A stretch of 60,600 nt of DNA from Staphylococcus rostri (GTDB taxonomy: Bacteria; Bacillota; Bacilli; Staphylococcales; Staphylococcaceae), in contig NZ_PPRF01000016.1 of assembly GCF_002902145.1 (NCBI RefSeq), positions 1 through 60,600 on the forward strand, given 5' to 3'. The position numbers were made by a program, and so were the translations under genes. Shown here in pieces: positions 29,861 through 38,711 of this stretch; the first letter of the stretch is position 1; each line of letters starts with the position of its first letter. The notes below the pieces were generated by a model. That model was not told the DNA's origin and ran no database searches. It saw nothing but the letters and a program-made list of their open reading frames with translations.

Positions 29861-30889
29861 TTAAATTGGGAAATGTAATGTAATCGTCGTACCTTTACCA
29901 TATTCGCTGTCTATTGTAATGTGTCCACCAATCTGATGTGCCAGTGTCTGAGCAATATACAGGCCAAGGCCAGAGCCACCACGTTCAAGATTGCGTGAAC
30001 TATCCACACGGAATGTCCGTTCAAACACACGGTTCAAATATTTCGATTCGATACCCGGACCTTCATCACTTACTGAAATCGCCAATTGTTGTGCTGTTTC
30101 CTGCTTAATACGCACAGTAATCGGTGTACCTGTTTCAGAGAATTTCAAAGCATTATCCAAGAAGTTCGAAATAATCCGTTCAATTGCCACTTTATCTTGA
30201 ACAAAACGTGGAATTGATTCGTCTACATCGACTTCTAAGCGACGTTGTTCATGTTCCAGTTGCTGTTGGTAGGGATCCAATATAGTAATCAACAACTGGT
30301 CCACTTGTAATGCGACTTTGTCTTGAGCATGGGTAGTCACGCTGACCATTGATGTTAAGTCATCAAACATATGGCTCAATCTATCGGCCTGATTAATCAA
30401 CACTTTATACGCATGTTGATGTGCTTCATCGGTATCAATAATGCCGTCTCGCAATGCTTCGGAATAAGACTTAATACTCGCAAGGGGCGTTTTTAAGTCG
30501 TGCGCCAAATTTTGAACCATATACATCTTTTCAGCTTCTTCATTTTTAATCTGTGCCATTTGTTGTTCAACGCGCGATACCATGATTTTGAACGATTCAT
30601 TCAGTTCTTTCACTTCAAGTGGCGATGTAATATCGAGATGTTCAATATTAAAGTCACCTTCTGATACTTTTTGAGTTTCTCTATTTAAACGCTCAATTTT
30701 ATGAATGGTTGGTACAGAAAAGGTCATCGCAATCATCATCGTCATCATACTTGAAATAAGTGAAAACAGTGTGAGTGTCAATGTTTGTTGGCCATCAAAC
30801 CACATCATCTTATATAAAATAAATAAAAACAGTGTTGTAATGGCAATGGAAGTGACAAAAGATATAAAAAGTTGTTTACGTATAGTCAT
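29861..30889 (-). CDS. saeS: Sensor histidine kinase SaeS
   Basis: A 342-residue kinase with two membrane helices (about 8-27 and 38-60) joined by a nine-residue outer loop containing MWFDGQQT. This is the intramembrane-sensing layout of SaeS, whose S. aureus version has WFNG at the same place. The phosphorylated histidine is His130 (NLAHDLKTPLASI); ATP-binding motifs NFLDNALKFS, DEGPGI and GGSGLGLYIA follow. SaeS phosphorylates SaeR in response to host signals. Its start directly follows the saeR stop. Confidence 0.93.
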   Translation of the reverse strand: MTIRKQLFISFVTSIAITTLFLFILYKMMWFDGQQTLTLTLFSLISSMMTMMIAMTFSVPTIHKIERLNRETQKVSEGDFNIEHLDITSPLEVKELNESFKIMVSRVEQQMAQIKNEEAEKMYMVQNLAHDLKTPLASIKSYSEALRDGIIDTDEAHQHAYKVLINQADRLSHMFDDLTSMVSVTTHAQDKVALQVDQLLITILDPYQQQLEHEQRRLEVDVDESIPRFVQDKVAIERIISNFLDNALKFSETGTPITVRIKQETAQQLAISVSDEGPGIESKYLNRVFERTFRVDSSRNLERGGSGLGLYIAQTLAHQIGGHITIDSEYGKGTTITLHFPI

Positions 30890-31573
30890 CTAATGCCTCC
30901 TCTGGAACTTATAACCAAGTCCCCAAACTGTTGTAATTGCATAGTCATCATAGTTGTGTTGTTCGAGCTTTTCACGTAGACGGTGTATATGGACGTTGAG
31001 TGTGTTCATGTCTTCGTAATAGTCGTAACCCCAAACTTGTTCGAGTAAATCGGTTTTGGATAATGCGACATTTTCATGTGTAGCGAAATACCACAATAAC
31101 TCAAATTCTTTGACTCTTAAGCTAACCGTTTCATCATTAATTGTCACGGTTTTTGTTAAATTGTCTAATGTCAGTGCACCGAATGTGACGGTATCTTGTA
31201 CGACTGCACTTTGATTGACACGTTTTAAAATGTTTTTAGCACGAATTACGAGTTCACGTGGGCTAAAAGGTTTCTTTACATAGTCGTCTGCGCCAAGCAT
31301 TAAGCCGTAAATCGCATCAGATTCTGTCGTTTTCGCCGTCAGATAAATATATGGAATATCTAAGTTACGTGACTGCATTTCTTTAACAACTGCATAGCCA
31401 TCTTTCTCAGGCATCATAATATCTAATATCATCAAATCAATCGACGCGTCTAACATGGCCAACGCTTCTTGCCCGTTAGATGCAGTCGAGACGCTATAGC
31501 CTTCAAATTCAAAATACGTTTTGCATATATCGCGAATATCTGGTTCATCATCCACTATGAGTATGTGTTCCAT
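30890..31573 (-). CDS. saeR: Response regulator SaeR
   Basis: A 227-residue OmpR-type regulator. With the ATG at 31573 the phospho-acceptor is Asp51 (MILDIMMPE), matching S. aureus numbering; the GGGA at about 31583-31586 also favours this start over the two upstream ATGs. Receiver residues Asp7-8, Thr and Lys ([14 protein letters not shown]) are present, and the C-terminal winged helix carries VNVHIHRxREKL-type sequence ([12 protein letters not shown]). It activates secreted virulence genes through GTTAA repeats; one such box lies before saeP. Confidence 0.93.
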   Translation of the reverse strand: MEHILIVDDEPDIRDICKTYFEFEGYSVSTASNGQEALAMLDASIDLMILDIMMPEKDGYAVVKEMQSRNLDIPYIYLTAKTTESDAIYGLMLGADDYVKKPFSPRELVIRAKNILKRVNQSAVVQDTVTFGALTLDNLTKTVTINDETVSLRVKEFELLWYFATHENVALSKTDLLEQVWGYDYYEDMNTLNVHIHRLREKLEQHNYDDYAITTVWGLGYKFQRRH

Positions 31574-32009
31574 TTGCATCATTCCCTAGCTTTTTTCTTT
31601 TAAAGAAGTTTAATAAATTCAGTGAATCTAATGTGTTTTTGTTCATTAACAATATTATAAAGAAAAATAGCTGTAATGGATACGTAAAAATCATATCTGC
31701 CAAAATATAGTTCAGCATAACGAATGCACCGAAGAAACTAGCGGTATAAGATAAAAGACCTAAAATTAAGCCGAGGCCAATGGCGATTTCGCCGAGTGGG
31801 ATCAACCATTGAAAGACTTCGGTTTGGTTATTCACGACATGGCTGAAGAACGCTTTATACCATTCTGGAACGTCTGTACTATTTTGTACGGCAGGAATGA
31901 GGCCATTAATCGCAAAGCCACCTGTTAATTTTTCAAAACCTTGCATAATCATGACGATACCTGAACCCATTCTAATGAGTAATATAATAATCTTCCATAG
32001 CATATTCAT
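31548..32009 (-). CDS. saeQ: DoxX-like membrane protein SaeQ
   Basis: A 153-residue membrane protein with four hydrophobic segments and the DoxX-like start ([19 protein letters not shown]). In S. aureus SaeQ and SaeP form a complex with SaeS and stimulate its phosphatase activity, turning the system off. It overlaps saeR by 26 bases. The C-terminus is hydrophilic with THTHSG. GGAG stands 8 bases from the ATG. Confidence 0.88.
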   Translation of the reverse strand: MNMLWKIIILLIRMGSGIVMIMQGFEKLTGGFAINGLIPAVQNSTDVPEWYKAFFSHVVNNQTEVFQWLIPLGEIAIGLGLILGLLSYTASFFGAFVMLNYILADMIFTYPLQLFFFIILLMNKNTLDSLNLLNFFKRKKLGNDANGTHTHSG

Positions 32010-32032
32010 TTTTCTGTCTCCTTTACGAGTGA

Positions 32033-32073
32033 TAAAAAAGAGATAGAACCCTTTAGAAGCAGAATTCTATCTC
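32033..32073 (-). terminator. Terminator-like hairpin between saeP and saeQ
   Basis: On the minus strand GAGATAGAA (32073-32065) pairs perfectly with TTCTATCTC (32048-32040) and TTTTTT follows. It lies between saeP and saeQ, so it probably limits read-through from the saeP promoter into saeQRS. Confidence 0.75.
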
Positions 32074-32109
32074 ACTGAGTGTTTTTGTATCGTTAAACGT
32101 GTATCAGAC

Positions 32110-32556
32110 TTATTTTAATTTAGCGTTACCGAATACAACGTGTGCTTTGTCACAGTAAATTGTTACTGTATCGTAATCTTCAACTTTTGCGCCTTTAAGG
32201 TCGAAAGTTTGTTCTTTTTCGTCATATTTCACTTTGTCGATTTTCATACCTTTTTCAACGTCGCCGTTTTTAGTTAAGTACACGTGTAAGTCTGGACCTT
32301 TGTCTGATTTGAAGTCAGTAAGCATTAATTTGCCGTCTTTAATCATTGCTTTACCTTCAACCATTTGTTTGTTTTCGCCTTTGAACATGCCTTCTTTCAT
32401 CATCATGCTCTTGTCGTCCATTTTGCTCTTATCATCCATTTTGCTTTCTATCATTTTGTCGTCTTTTTTCATGTTGTCATCGTTCATGTTGCCGCATGCC
32501 CCTAAAACTAATGATGTTGCTACTGTAGTTGATAATAATAATGTTTTGATTTTCAT
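32110..32556 (-). CDS. saeP: Lipoprotein SaeP with DM13 domain
   Basis: A 148-residue lipoprotein: signal peptide with lipobox LGAC, lipidated Cys21, then a Met/Lys/Asp-rich repeat (KMDDKSKMDDKSMMMK) and a DM13-like domain (about residues 55-148, with GKLMLTDFKSDKGPDLHVYL and the conserved cysteine in VTIYCDKAHVVFG). It acts with SaeQ on SaeS at the outer face of the membrane. A SaeR box lies upstream, consistent with feedback control. Confidence 0.9.
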   Translation of the reverse strand: MKIKTLLLSTTVATSLVLGACGNMNDDNMKKDDKMIESKMDDKSKMDDKSMMMKEGMFKGENKQMVEGKAMIKDGKLMLTDFKSDKGPDLHVYLTKNGDVEKGMKIDKVKYDEKEQTFDLKGAKVEDYDTVTIYCDKAHVVFGNAKLK

Positions 32557-32636
32557 GTTAATTTCCCACTTTCGTTTTGTTTTTTTGTGATTGTTTTGAC
32601 ACTCTTAATACTACAGGGGAATAATCTTAATTCACA

Positions 32637-32662
32637 TTAACTAAGGGTTAACAATTCTTAAC
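32637..32662 (-). promoter_or_regulatory. SaeR box upstream of saeP
   Basis: On the minus strand GTTAA-CCCTTA-GTTAA (32652-32637) matches the SaeR consensus GTTAA-N6-GTTAA exactly. A third GTTAA (32662-32658) lies five bases further upstream. The -10 box was not clear; TATTAA near 32606 is a candidate. Confidence 0.85.
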
Positions 32663-32700
32663 TAATTCTTAAAAGCACTAAAAAGCTAAAAGCAGATTCA

Positions 32701-32729
32701 TTTACTTTGTGTGTAAATGGGGCTATGAT
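32701..32729 (+). promoter_or_regulatory. Possible promoter of hchA
   Basis: TTTACT at 32701-32706, 17 bases, TATGAT at 32724-32729; start codon at 32767. Confidence 0.45.
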
Positions 32730-32766
32730 TGGTGACAAGTTAAAAATAGATAAGGGAGTAATTCAC

Positions 32767-33630
32767 ATGACAGAACAATTAAGTAAACAACCAGTGGCAG
32801 ATAGAGCGGAGAATAATGCGTATTTTCCATCTGAATTCTCACTTTCACAATATACAGCACCTAAAACAGACTTTGATGGTGTCGAACATAAAAATGCATA
32901 TACGGAAGGGAAATGGAAGGTGCTCGTGATTGCGGCGGACGAACGCTACTTAATGTTGCAGAACGGCAAAATGTTCTCAACAGGTAATCATCCTGTCGAA
33001 ACACTATTACCTTTACATCATATAATGGAAGCGGGCTTTGAAGTGGAAGTCGCAACATTATCTGGTAACCCTGCAAAACTTGAATATTGGGCAATGCCTA
33101 CTGAAGATGAAGCAGTTATGGGCACATACGAAAAGTTAAAAGCGCAATTGAAAGCCCCTAAAAAATTATCAGATGTTGTTGCTAACTTAGGTGCAGATTC
33201 TGATTATTTATCTGTCTTCATTCCAGGTGGTCATGCCGCACTTATCGGAATCCCTGACAGTGAAGACGTCCAAAAAACATTAGATTGGGCATTGGAAAAT
33301 GATCGTTTCATCGTGACATTATGTCATGGACCTGCCGCATTGTTAGCAGCTTCAGTGAATAGAGAACAGTCACCACTTGCTGGCTATTCAATCGTTGTAT
33401 TCCCAGATGCACTCGATGAAGGCGCGAATATTGATATTGGTTATTTACCAGGTCGCTTGCCATGGTTATTAGCTGAGCGTTTAACTGAAGATGGTTTGAA
33501 AGTTGTTAATGAAAGTATGTCTGGTCAAGTATTAAAAGACAGAAACTTATTAACTGGTGATAGTCCATTAGCTTCAAACGCTTTAGGTAAATTAGCAGTT
33601 AATGAAATGTTAGCACATATTAATAAGTAA
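32767..33630 (+). CDS. hchA: Hsp31-type chaperone and glyoxalase/deglycase
   Basis: A 287-residue DJ-1/PfpI superfamily protein. The nucleophile is Cys186 in TLCHGPAAL, with the upstream FIPGGHAA loop and the Hsp31-specific cap region ([18 protein letters not shown]). Hsp31 proteins hold unfolded proteins and detoxify methylglyoxal. The start is the ATG after AGGGAG. It is divergent from saeP and ends in a terminator. Confidence 0.93.
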   Translation: MTEQLSKQPVADRAENNAYFPSEFSLSQYTAPKTDFDGVEHKNAYTEGKWKVLVIAADERYLMLQNGKMFSTGNHPVETLLPLHHIMEAGFEVEVATLSGNPAKLEYWAMPTEDEAVMGTYEKLKAQLKAPKKLSDVVANLGADSDYLSVFIPGGHAALIGIPDSEDVQKTLDWALENDRFIVTLCHGPAALLAASVNREQSPLAGYSIVVFPDALDEGANIDIGYLPGRLPWLLAERLTEDGLKVVNESMSGQVLKDRNLLTGDSPLASNALGKLAVNEMLAHINK

Positions 33631-33646
33631 ATAATGAAGGGTCGAA

Positions 33647-33682
33647 GCAGGCAATGTTTATAGATGCATTGTCTGTTTTTTA
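33647..33682 (+). terminator. Terminator after hchA
   Basis: GCAGGCAATG (33647-33656) pairs with CATTGTCTGT (33667-33676), with T-rich sequence after it. Confidence 0.8.
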
Positions 33683-33722
33683 TTTATTTAAGGCTTAATT
33701 CTACATAATTTTATATATTCAG

Positions 33723-33747
33723 GTTTAGTGGGCGAGGGAGTGGGTAT
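33723..33747 (+). promoter_or_regulatory. Sigma-B promoter 1 of the asp23 operon
   Basis: GTTTAG at 33723-33728, 13 bases, GGGTAT at 33742-33747, close to the sigma-B consensus GTTTAA-N12/15-GGGTAT. Confidence 0.8.
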
Positions 33748-33797
33748 ACTAAGAGAGCTTAGCATTCAAACCATTGTAATTATTTTTTTAAATTTAG

Positions 33798-33822
33798 GTT
33801 TTTTAAAATGTAATATGGGTAT
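33798..33822 (+). promoter_or_regulatory. Sigma-B promoter 2 of the asp23 operon
   Basis: GTTTTT at 33798-33803, 13 bases, GGGTAT at 33817-33822, about 47 bases before the amaP start. Confidence 0.65.
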
Positions 33823-33868
33823 ATTGAATGTGAGACAAAAAGAAAACACAATAGGAGGTGTGCGTAAG

Positions 33869-34411
33869 GTGAGACGACTTAAAAATTTCTGTTTGGGATT
33901 GTTAATGGTTGTCATTGTTGGTTTCTTACTGTTTATGTATTTAGACTACCAACCAATCAAGCAATACCAAAACTATTTTTATCAATATAACTGGTTCGAA
34001 CCGTTATTGATCGGCTTATCTGCGTTTTTAATTTTACTTGGTTTAATTTTATTCTTCAGTGCATTTAAACCAACACACAGAAAACCAGGACTATACAAAG
34101 ACTATCACGATGGACATATCTATATTTCACGCAAATCACTTGAGAACACAGCATTAGACACACTTAAAAAATACGATGATATTCGCCAACCAAATGTTGT
34201 AGCAAAATTATACAACAAAAAGAACAACAACTTTGTTGATATTAAAGCGGATTTCCTTGTACCAACTACATCAGTAAACATTCAAACGTTAACTGAACAA
34301 GTGAGAGCAGATGTGAAAGAAAATGTAGAACGTTTTTCAGAAATGCCAGTACGAAAATTAGAAATCAATGTTCGTGACCAGCGTCAAAGCGGCGATCCAC
34401 GCGTTGTGTAA
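33869..34411 (+). CDS. amaP: Asp23 membrane anchor AmaP
   Basis: A 180-residue protein with two membrane helices (about 7-25 and 43-66) and a cytoplasmic C-terminal domain, the layout of AmaP, which tethers Asp23 to the membrane. GTG at 33869 is chosen because AGGAGG at 33853-33858 is 10 bases away; the GTG at 33860 is too close. Two sigma-B promoters lie upstream. It is followed by a DUF2273 protein and asp23. Confidence 0.9.
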   Translation: MRRLKNFCLGLLMVVIVGFLLFMYLDYQPIKQYQNYFYQYNWFEPLLIGLSAFLILLGLILFFSAFKPTHRKPGLYKDYHDGHIYISRKSLENTALDTLKKYDDIRQPNVVAKLYNKKNNNFVDIKADFLVPTTSVNIQTLTEQVRADVKENVERFSEMPVRKLEINVRDQRQSGDPRVV

Positions 34412-34423
34412 AGGAGGGGTCCT

Positions 34424-34669
34424 ATGGCTAATCAAAACCAAAATGGTCAAGGTGAACAAGTTACAAATGAACAGATCATTGCCATGTTGAGTAATTATAA
34501 ATGGCGCATCATCGGGTTCTTCTTTTTCCTTATCATTGCAATCTTGTTTTTAACACTTGGCTTTTGGAAAACAATTTTAATTGTCGTTTTATGTTTAATC
34601 GGTATCGGTGTTGGGTATATTAAAGACCGAACACAAGATTTCTTAAATTTATTGAATCGATTAAGCTAA
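34424..34669 (+). CDS. DUF2273 small membrane protein
   Basis: An 81-residue protein with a hydrophilic N-terminus (about 30 residues, Asn/Gln-rich) and two hydrophobic segments (WRIIGFFFFLIIAILFLTLG and TILIVVLCLIGIGVGYI). It is always found between amaP and asp23 in staphylococci and probably belongs to the same membrane assembly. AAAGGAGGGG precedes it. Confidence 0.88.
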   Translation: MANQNQNGQGEQVTNEQIIAMLSNYKWRIIGFFFFLIIAILFLTLGFWKTILIVVLCLIGIGVGYIKDRTQDFLNLLNRLS

Positions 34670-34735
34670 TCAGCAAAGCGTATCAGATTTTAAGAACAGT
34701 GTAGTAAATATTATATAATAAAGGAGTTTTTTATC

Positions 34736-35221
34736 ATGGCAGTAGATAACAATAAAGCAAAAGAAGCATACAATAACACAACAGGTGTAAACGAAAAAGA
34801 ACAAGAACAACGTCAAGAAAACCAACCACAATTCTCAAACAGCTTAACTTTCTCTGATGAAGTTGTTGAAAAAATCGCTGGTATCGCAGCACGTGAAGTA
34901 AAAGGTATCTTAGACATGAAAGGCGGCTTCGTGGACAGCATCAGCGGTTCATTCACAAGCGGTAACAACGTAACACAAGGTGTATCAGCTGAAGTTGGCG
35001 AAAAACAAGCAGCTATCGACTTAAAAGTTGTTTTAGAATACGGTGAATCAGCACCAAAAATCTTCCGTAAAGTAACGGAACTTATTAAAGAACAAGTGAA
35101 ACACATGACTGGTTTAGATGTTGTTGAAGTGAACATGCAAGTTGACGATGTAATGACTCGTAAAGAATGGCAACAAAAAAACGAAAAAAATAACAACAAC
35201 GAGCAAAAAGGTTTACAATAA
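34736..35221 (+). CDS. asp23: Alkaline shock protein 23
   Basis: A 161-residue Asp23/DUF322 protein ([33 protein letters not shown] core as [16 protein letters not shown]). It is abundant, membrane-associated through AmaP, and linked to cell-envelope stress. It is the classical read-out of sigma-B activity. Hydrophilic Asn/Gln-rich tails flank the core. A terminator follows directly, and the csbD gene found next in S. aureus is absent here. Confidence 0.94.
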   Translation: MAVDNNKAKEAYNNTTGVNEKEQEQRQENQPQFSNSLTFSDEVVEKIAGIAAREVKGILDMKGGFVDSISGSFTSGNNVTQGVSAEVGEKQAAIDLKVVLEYGESAPKIFRKVTELIKEQVKHMTGLDVVEVNMQVDDVMTRKEWQQKNEKNNNNEQKGLQ

Positions 35222-35242
35222 GCCGTTAGTTGATGAAATCAA

Positions 35243-35275
35243 GGACTGAGTACATATGTGCTCGGTTCTTTTTTT
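35243..35275 (+). terminator. Terminator of the asp23 operon
   Basis: An 11-bp stem (35243-35253 with 35258-35268, including G-U pairs) closed by ATAT and followed by seven T. Confidence 0.88.
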
Positions 35276-35317
35276 GGTCATAACATAGACAATTGTCTAT
35301 ATAGATGTTAGTCTATG
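35274..35317 (+). promoter_or_regulatory. ars promoter and ArsR operator
   Basis: A perfect 16-bp palindrome ATAGACAATTGTCTAT (35285-35300) is followed at once by a second, imperfect one (35301-35316, ATAGA...TCTAT). TTGGTC (35274-35279) and TATATA (35298-35303) with 18 bases between them could be the promoter, so the dyad would lie over it, as expected for ArsR repression. Confidence 0.7.
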
Positions 35318-35338
35318 TATTGTTTGGGAGGAATGATG

Positions 35339-35653
35339 ATGTCTTATGAAGCGTTAGCAACGCAGCTTAAAGTATTGGCGGATCCCAGTCGTCTGGAAAT
35401 TATTGATTTGTTATCGTGTGGCGAGTTATGTGCGTGTGATATATTGACGCATTTTGAATTTTCTCAGCCGACATTGAGTCATCATATGAAGGCGTTGGTT
35501 GCGTGTGGACTCGTGAAGGCGCGCAAAGAGGGGAATCGTCAAATGTATCAATTGAATCAGGCGCGTTTCGATATAGTGGATGATGCGTTGCGTCAACTGC
35601 ATCGTTCAGATGATGAATGTATCTGTAAAAATATTAAAGGTGGTACATGTTAA
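35339..35653 (+). CDS. arsR: Arsenic-responsive repressor ArsR
   Basis: A 104-residue ArsR/SmtB repressor. The metalloid site ELCACD (Cys31, Cys33) lies in the helix before the recognition helix ([12 protein letters not shown]). Three ATGs in a row occur; the third (35339) is 7 bases from GGAGG and gives [10 protein letters not shown]. Arsenite or antimonite binding releases it from the palindromic operator upstream. It overlaps arsB (TAATG). Confidence 0.94.
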   Translation: MSYEALATQLKVLADPSRLEIIDLLSCGELCACDILTHFEFSQPTLSHHMKALVACGLVKARKEGNRQMYQLNQARFDIVDDALRQLHRSDDECICKNIKGGTC

Positions 35654-36942
35654 TGACAATTTTAGCACTGAGTATCTTTTTAATCACATTGTTGTTTGTG
35701 ATTTGGCAACCTAAAGGATTGGACATTGGTATTACAGCATTTCTCGGCGCATTCGTAGCGATTATAACGGGTGTGGTTAGTATTGCTGATGTTTGGGAAG
35801 TAACGGGAATTGTTTGGAATGCGACGTTAACCTTTGTAGCGGTTATTCTCATTTCACTTATATTAGATGAAATTGGCTTCTTTGAATGGTCAGCGATATA
35901 TATGGCGCGTGCTTCTAAAGGGAACGGCTTAAAAATGTTTGTGTATATCATGCTGCTAGGGGCAATTGTTGCTGCATTCTTTGCCAATGATGGTGCAGCG
36001 TTAATACTGACACCGATTGTTTTGGCGATGGTCAGAAATTTAGGATTTAACGAAAAAGTGGTATTTCCATTTATTATTGCGAGTGGATTTATTGCGGATA
36101 CGACATCATTGCCATTAATTGTAAGTAACCTAGTGAATATTGTGTCGGCGGATTATTTTAATATTGGCTTTTTAGAATATTTTGGGCGTATGATCATCCC
36201 GAATATTTTTTCATTAATGGCAAGTATTGTTGTATTGTGGCTGTATTTCCGAAAAGCGATTCCAAAGACGTTCGATACATCAACTTTAATCACACCACAA
36301 TCAGCGATTAAAGATGAACGATTATTTAAAATATCATGGCTTGTGTTATGTATTTTATTAGTTGGCTATTTAATCAGTGAATGGTTACAAATTCCTGTAT
36401 CATTGATTGCCGGTACGATTGCATTTATTTTTATTATATTAGCACGCAAGTCACCAGCAGTTCATACGACACAAGTGATTAAAGGTGCACCGTGGAATAT
36501 TGTGGTGTTCTCGATCGGTATGTATTTAGTCGTGTTCGGTTTAAAAAATGTAGGCATTACAACGTTATTAGCAGATGTATTGGCAACCATTTCTCAATAT
36601 GGCTTGTTTAGCAGTGTCATGGGTATGGGCTTTATCGCTGCATTTTTATCATCAATTATGAACAATATGCCAACCGTACTCATTGATGCGATTGCGATTA
36701 GTCAATCCAATGTGACGGGTATCATTCAAGAAGGTATGGTGTACGCTAATGTGATTGGGTCGGATTTAGGACCTAAAATTACGCCAATTGGATCGTTAGC
36801 AACATTGTTATGGTTGCATGTGTTGACACAAAAAGGTGTGAAGATTTCTTGGGGCACTTACTTTAAAACGGGGATTGTCATTACAATTCCAGTCCTTTTC
36901 GTCACGTTAGTCGGTCTTTATTTAACATTAATCTTATTCTAG
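35653..36942 (+). CDS. arsB: Arsenite/antimonite efflux pump ArsB
   Basis: A 429-residue membrane protein with about 12 segments, very close to staphylococcal ArsB ([40 protein letters not shown]). It exports arsenite without an ArsA ATPase. Start is ATG at 35653, overlapping the arsR stop by one base and giving the usual MTILA start. Confidence 0.95.
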   Translation: MTILALSIFLITLLFVIWQPKGLDIGITAFLGAFVAIITGVVSIADVWEVTGIVWNATLTFVAVILISLILDEIGFFEWSAIYMARASKGNGLKMFVYIMLLGAIVAAFFANDGAALILTPIVLAMVRNLGFNEKVVFPFIIASGFIADTTSLPLIVSNLVNIVSADYFNIGFLEYFGRMIIPNIFSLMASIVVLWLYFRKAIPKTFDTSTLITPQSAIKDERLFKISWLVLCILLVGYLISEWLQIPVSLIAGTIAFIFIILARKSPAVHTTQVIKGAPWNIVVFSIGMYLVVFGLKNVGITTLLADVLATISQYGLFSSVMGMGFIAAFLSSIMNNMPTVLIDAIAISQSNVTGIIQEGMVYANVIGSDLGPKITPIGSLATLLWLHVLTQKGVKISWGTYFKTGIVITIPVLFVTLVGLYLTLILF

Positions 36943-36956
36943 AAGGGGCGAGTATA

Positions 36957-37352
36957 TTGGATAAAAAAGTTATCTATTTTATTTGTACTGGTAATGCCTG
37001 TCGCAGTCAAATGGCTGAAGGCTGGGGGAAACAACTACTAGGTGATACATGGGATGTGTATTCGGCAGGAATCGAAACACATGGCGTCAACCCTAAAGCA
37101 GTCGAAGCGATGAAAGAAGTGGGGATTGATATAAGTGCGCACACATCGGATTTGATTGATCCTAACATACTTGAAAAAGCAGACTTGGTTGTGACGTTAT
37201 GTAGTGATGCAGATAAAAAATGTCCGATTTTACCAGCACATGTAACGAAAGAATATTGGGATTTTGATGACCCAGCCGGCAAACCTTGGTCAGAGTTTCA
37301 ACGTGTAAGAGATGAGGTTAAACAAGCGATTGAGGATTTCAAACAAAGATAA
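36957..37352 (+). CDS. arsC: Arsenate reductase, thioredoxin-coupled
   Basis: A 131-residue enzyme of the low-molecular-weight phosphatase fold. The catalytic cysteine is Cys10 (CTGNACRSQ), with Cys82 and Cys89 ([10 protein letters not shown]) for the disulfide relay to thioredoxin, the pI258 type. It reduces arsenate so that ArsB can export it. TTG start at 36957 after AAGGGG. Confidence 0.95.
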   Translation: MDKKVIYFICTGNACRSQMAEGWGKQLLGDTWDVYSAGIETHGVNPKAVEAMKEVGIDISAHTSDLIDPNILEKADLVVTLCSDADKKCPILPAHVTKEYWDFDDPAGKPWSEFQRVRDEVKQAIEDFKQR

Positions 37353-37354
37353 AG

Positions 37355-37408
37355 AAAAACGCTACGATTCATTTTTTGATAAAACAAAACGAATCCGTAG
37401 CGTTTTTT
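37355..37408. terminator. Bidirectional terminator after arsC
   Basis: AACGCTACG (37358-37366 region) pairs with CGTAGCGTT (37396-37404 region), with A and T runs on both sides; an inner ATTC/GAAT pair extends it. It also ends the convergent MFS gene. Confidence 0.85.
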
Positions 37409-37411
37409 GTA

Positions 37412-38569
37412 TTAATGTGAAGTGGATGCATGTTGTGGTTTTTGTAGTGTGACCACGATTAAAAATGCGATAAATCCTGTTGCGGCCGCAATATAAACGG
37501 TCGCGTGTAGGCTGAGGTGTGTCACGATGACACCGCCAATCATTGCACCGAGTCCGATACCGGCATTTAATGCGGACATATTCCAACTCATTACTTGACT
37601 ATGGTCACCGTCTACTTGATTGATAAGACCAGATTGTACGGCGGGATTCGTACTCCACTCAATAATATGCCATGTAAACAGTGCGATAAGAAGTAGCATA
37701 GAAGTAGTCCATAATTGGTTTAGTAGTAATAAAACAACAGAAAAGGCAAAGCTACTCACAATCAACCAAGTTTTAAATGATAACTTGTCTGTAAAATAAC
37801 CACCAATCGATGTCCCTAACATACCTGCTACGCCAATGACTAATAAGGCAAGTGATACAAATTGTAATGAATGGCCACCCGATAAAATCAATGGATTAAT
37901 ATAAATATAAGCGATAGAGTTCGCAGTTAATAAAATAAATGTAACGGCAAGCAGCTTGGTCACTTCTCGTTTACTGCGCACGCGACTGGAACTTGTACTA
38001 TTTGTGTTAACGTTCATACGTAGTTCGCGCGGTAAGTAATACATTAACAGTACACTGACAAGCAGACCGACAAAGCTGATTAAGCCGAATGTAAAACGCC
38101 AACCGAGCCAGTCACCAATGAGTGTGCCAATTGGAACGCCAAATACATTGGAAGCACTAAAGCCTGTATAAACGATACCGAGCATGCGACCTCTTTTATG
38201 TGGTTCTGACAGAAATACGGTAATGGCGAGTATTTTCACGACAATCAGTGCAGCTGCAGCTGACGATAAAATACGACCAATGACTAAGATGATAAAGTTT
38301 GGCGAAACGGCAATCATAAGGTTACCGATAATAAAGAAAATAACTGTTATAAGTAGTACAGGTTTAGGTGCATAACGTTCTGTGAGTTTGACTAGGATAG
38401 GTCCAGTTAGTGCAAACGTAAAAGCATAAATGGTCACGAGTTGTCCAATCCAGGCTTCAGAAATATGAAGGTCCGCACTCATCAAACTCATAATACCTGC
38501 CACGACCATTTCGACCATGCCAACAATGAAAATACTAAGCATGAATGTAAGGGTACGCATTGCTGTCAT
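37412..38569 (-). CDS. MFS exporter, DHA1 family
   Basis: A 385-residue, 12-helix transporter of the sugar or drug efflux type (YdhP/AraJ-like). Motif A between helices 2 and 3 reads GPILVKLTERYAPKP, and motif C-like GFSASNVFGVPIGT is present. The start at 38569 is placed by AAAGGAG; an earlier in-frame ATG has no such site. The substrate is unknown. Confidence 0.82.
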   Translation of the reverse strand: MTAMRTLTFMLSIFIVGMVEMVVAGIMSLMSADLHISEAWIGQLVTIYAFTFALTGPILVKLTERYAPKPVLLITVIFFIIGNLMIAVSPNFIILVIGRILSSAAAALIVVKILAITVFLSEPHKRGRMLGIVYTGFSASNVFGVPIGTLIGDWLGWRFTFGLISFVGLLVSVLLMYYLPRELRMNVNTNSTSSSRVRSKREVTKLLAVTFILLTANSIAYIYINPLILSGGHSLQFVSLALLVIGVAGMLGTSIGGYFTDKLSFKTWLIVSSFAFSVVLLLLNQLWTTSMLLLIALFTWHIIEWSTNPAVQSGLINQVDGDHSQVMSWNMSALNAGIGLGAMIGGVIVTHLSLHATVYIAAATGFIAFLIVVTLQKPQHASTSH

Positions 38570-38661
38570 TTGTCCAATAGCTCCTTTAAAGAAATTTTGT
38601 CTCTGCGCACTATTGTAATATATTTTCACAGGAAACGACAGTGTTTGACAAGATTGGGATA

Positions 38662-38710
38662 AAAAGAATCGATACCGCCATGTCGTACAGTATGGGGTAT
38701 CGATTCTTTT
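38662..38710 (-). terminator. Terminator of sfaD
   Basis: A perfect 15-bp stem (38662-38676 with 38696-38710) with A/T-rich ends gives a strong terminator for sfaD on the minus strand; an inner CCAT/ATGG stem continues it. Confidence 0.9.
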
Positions 38711-38711
38711 A

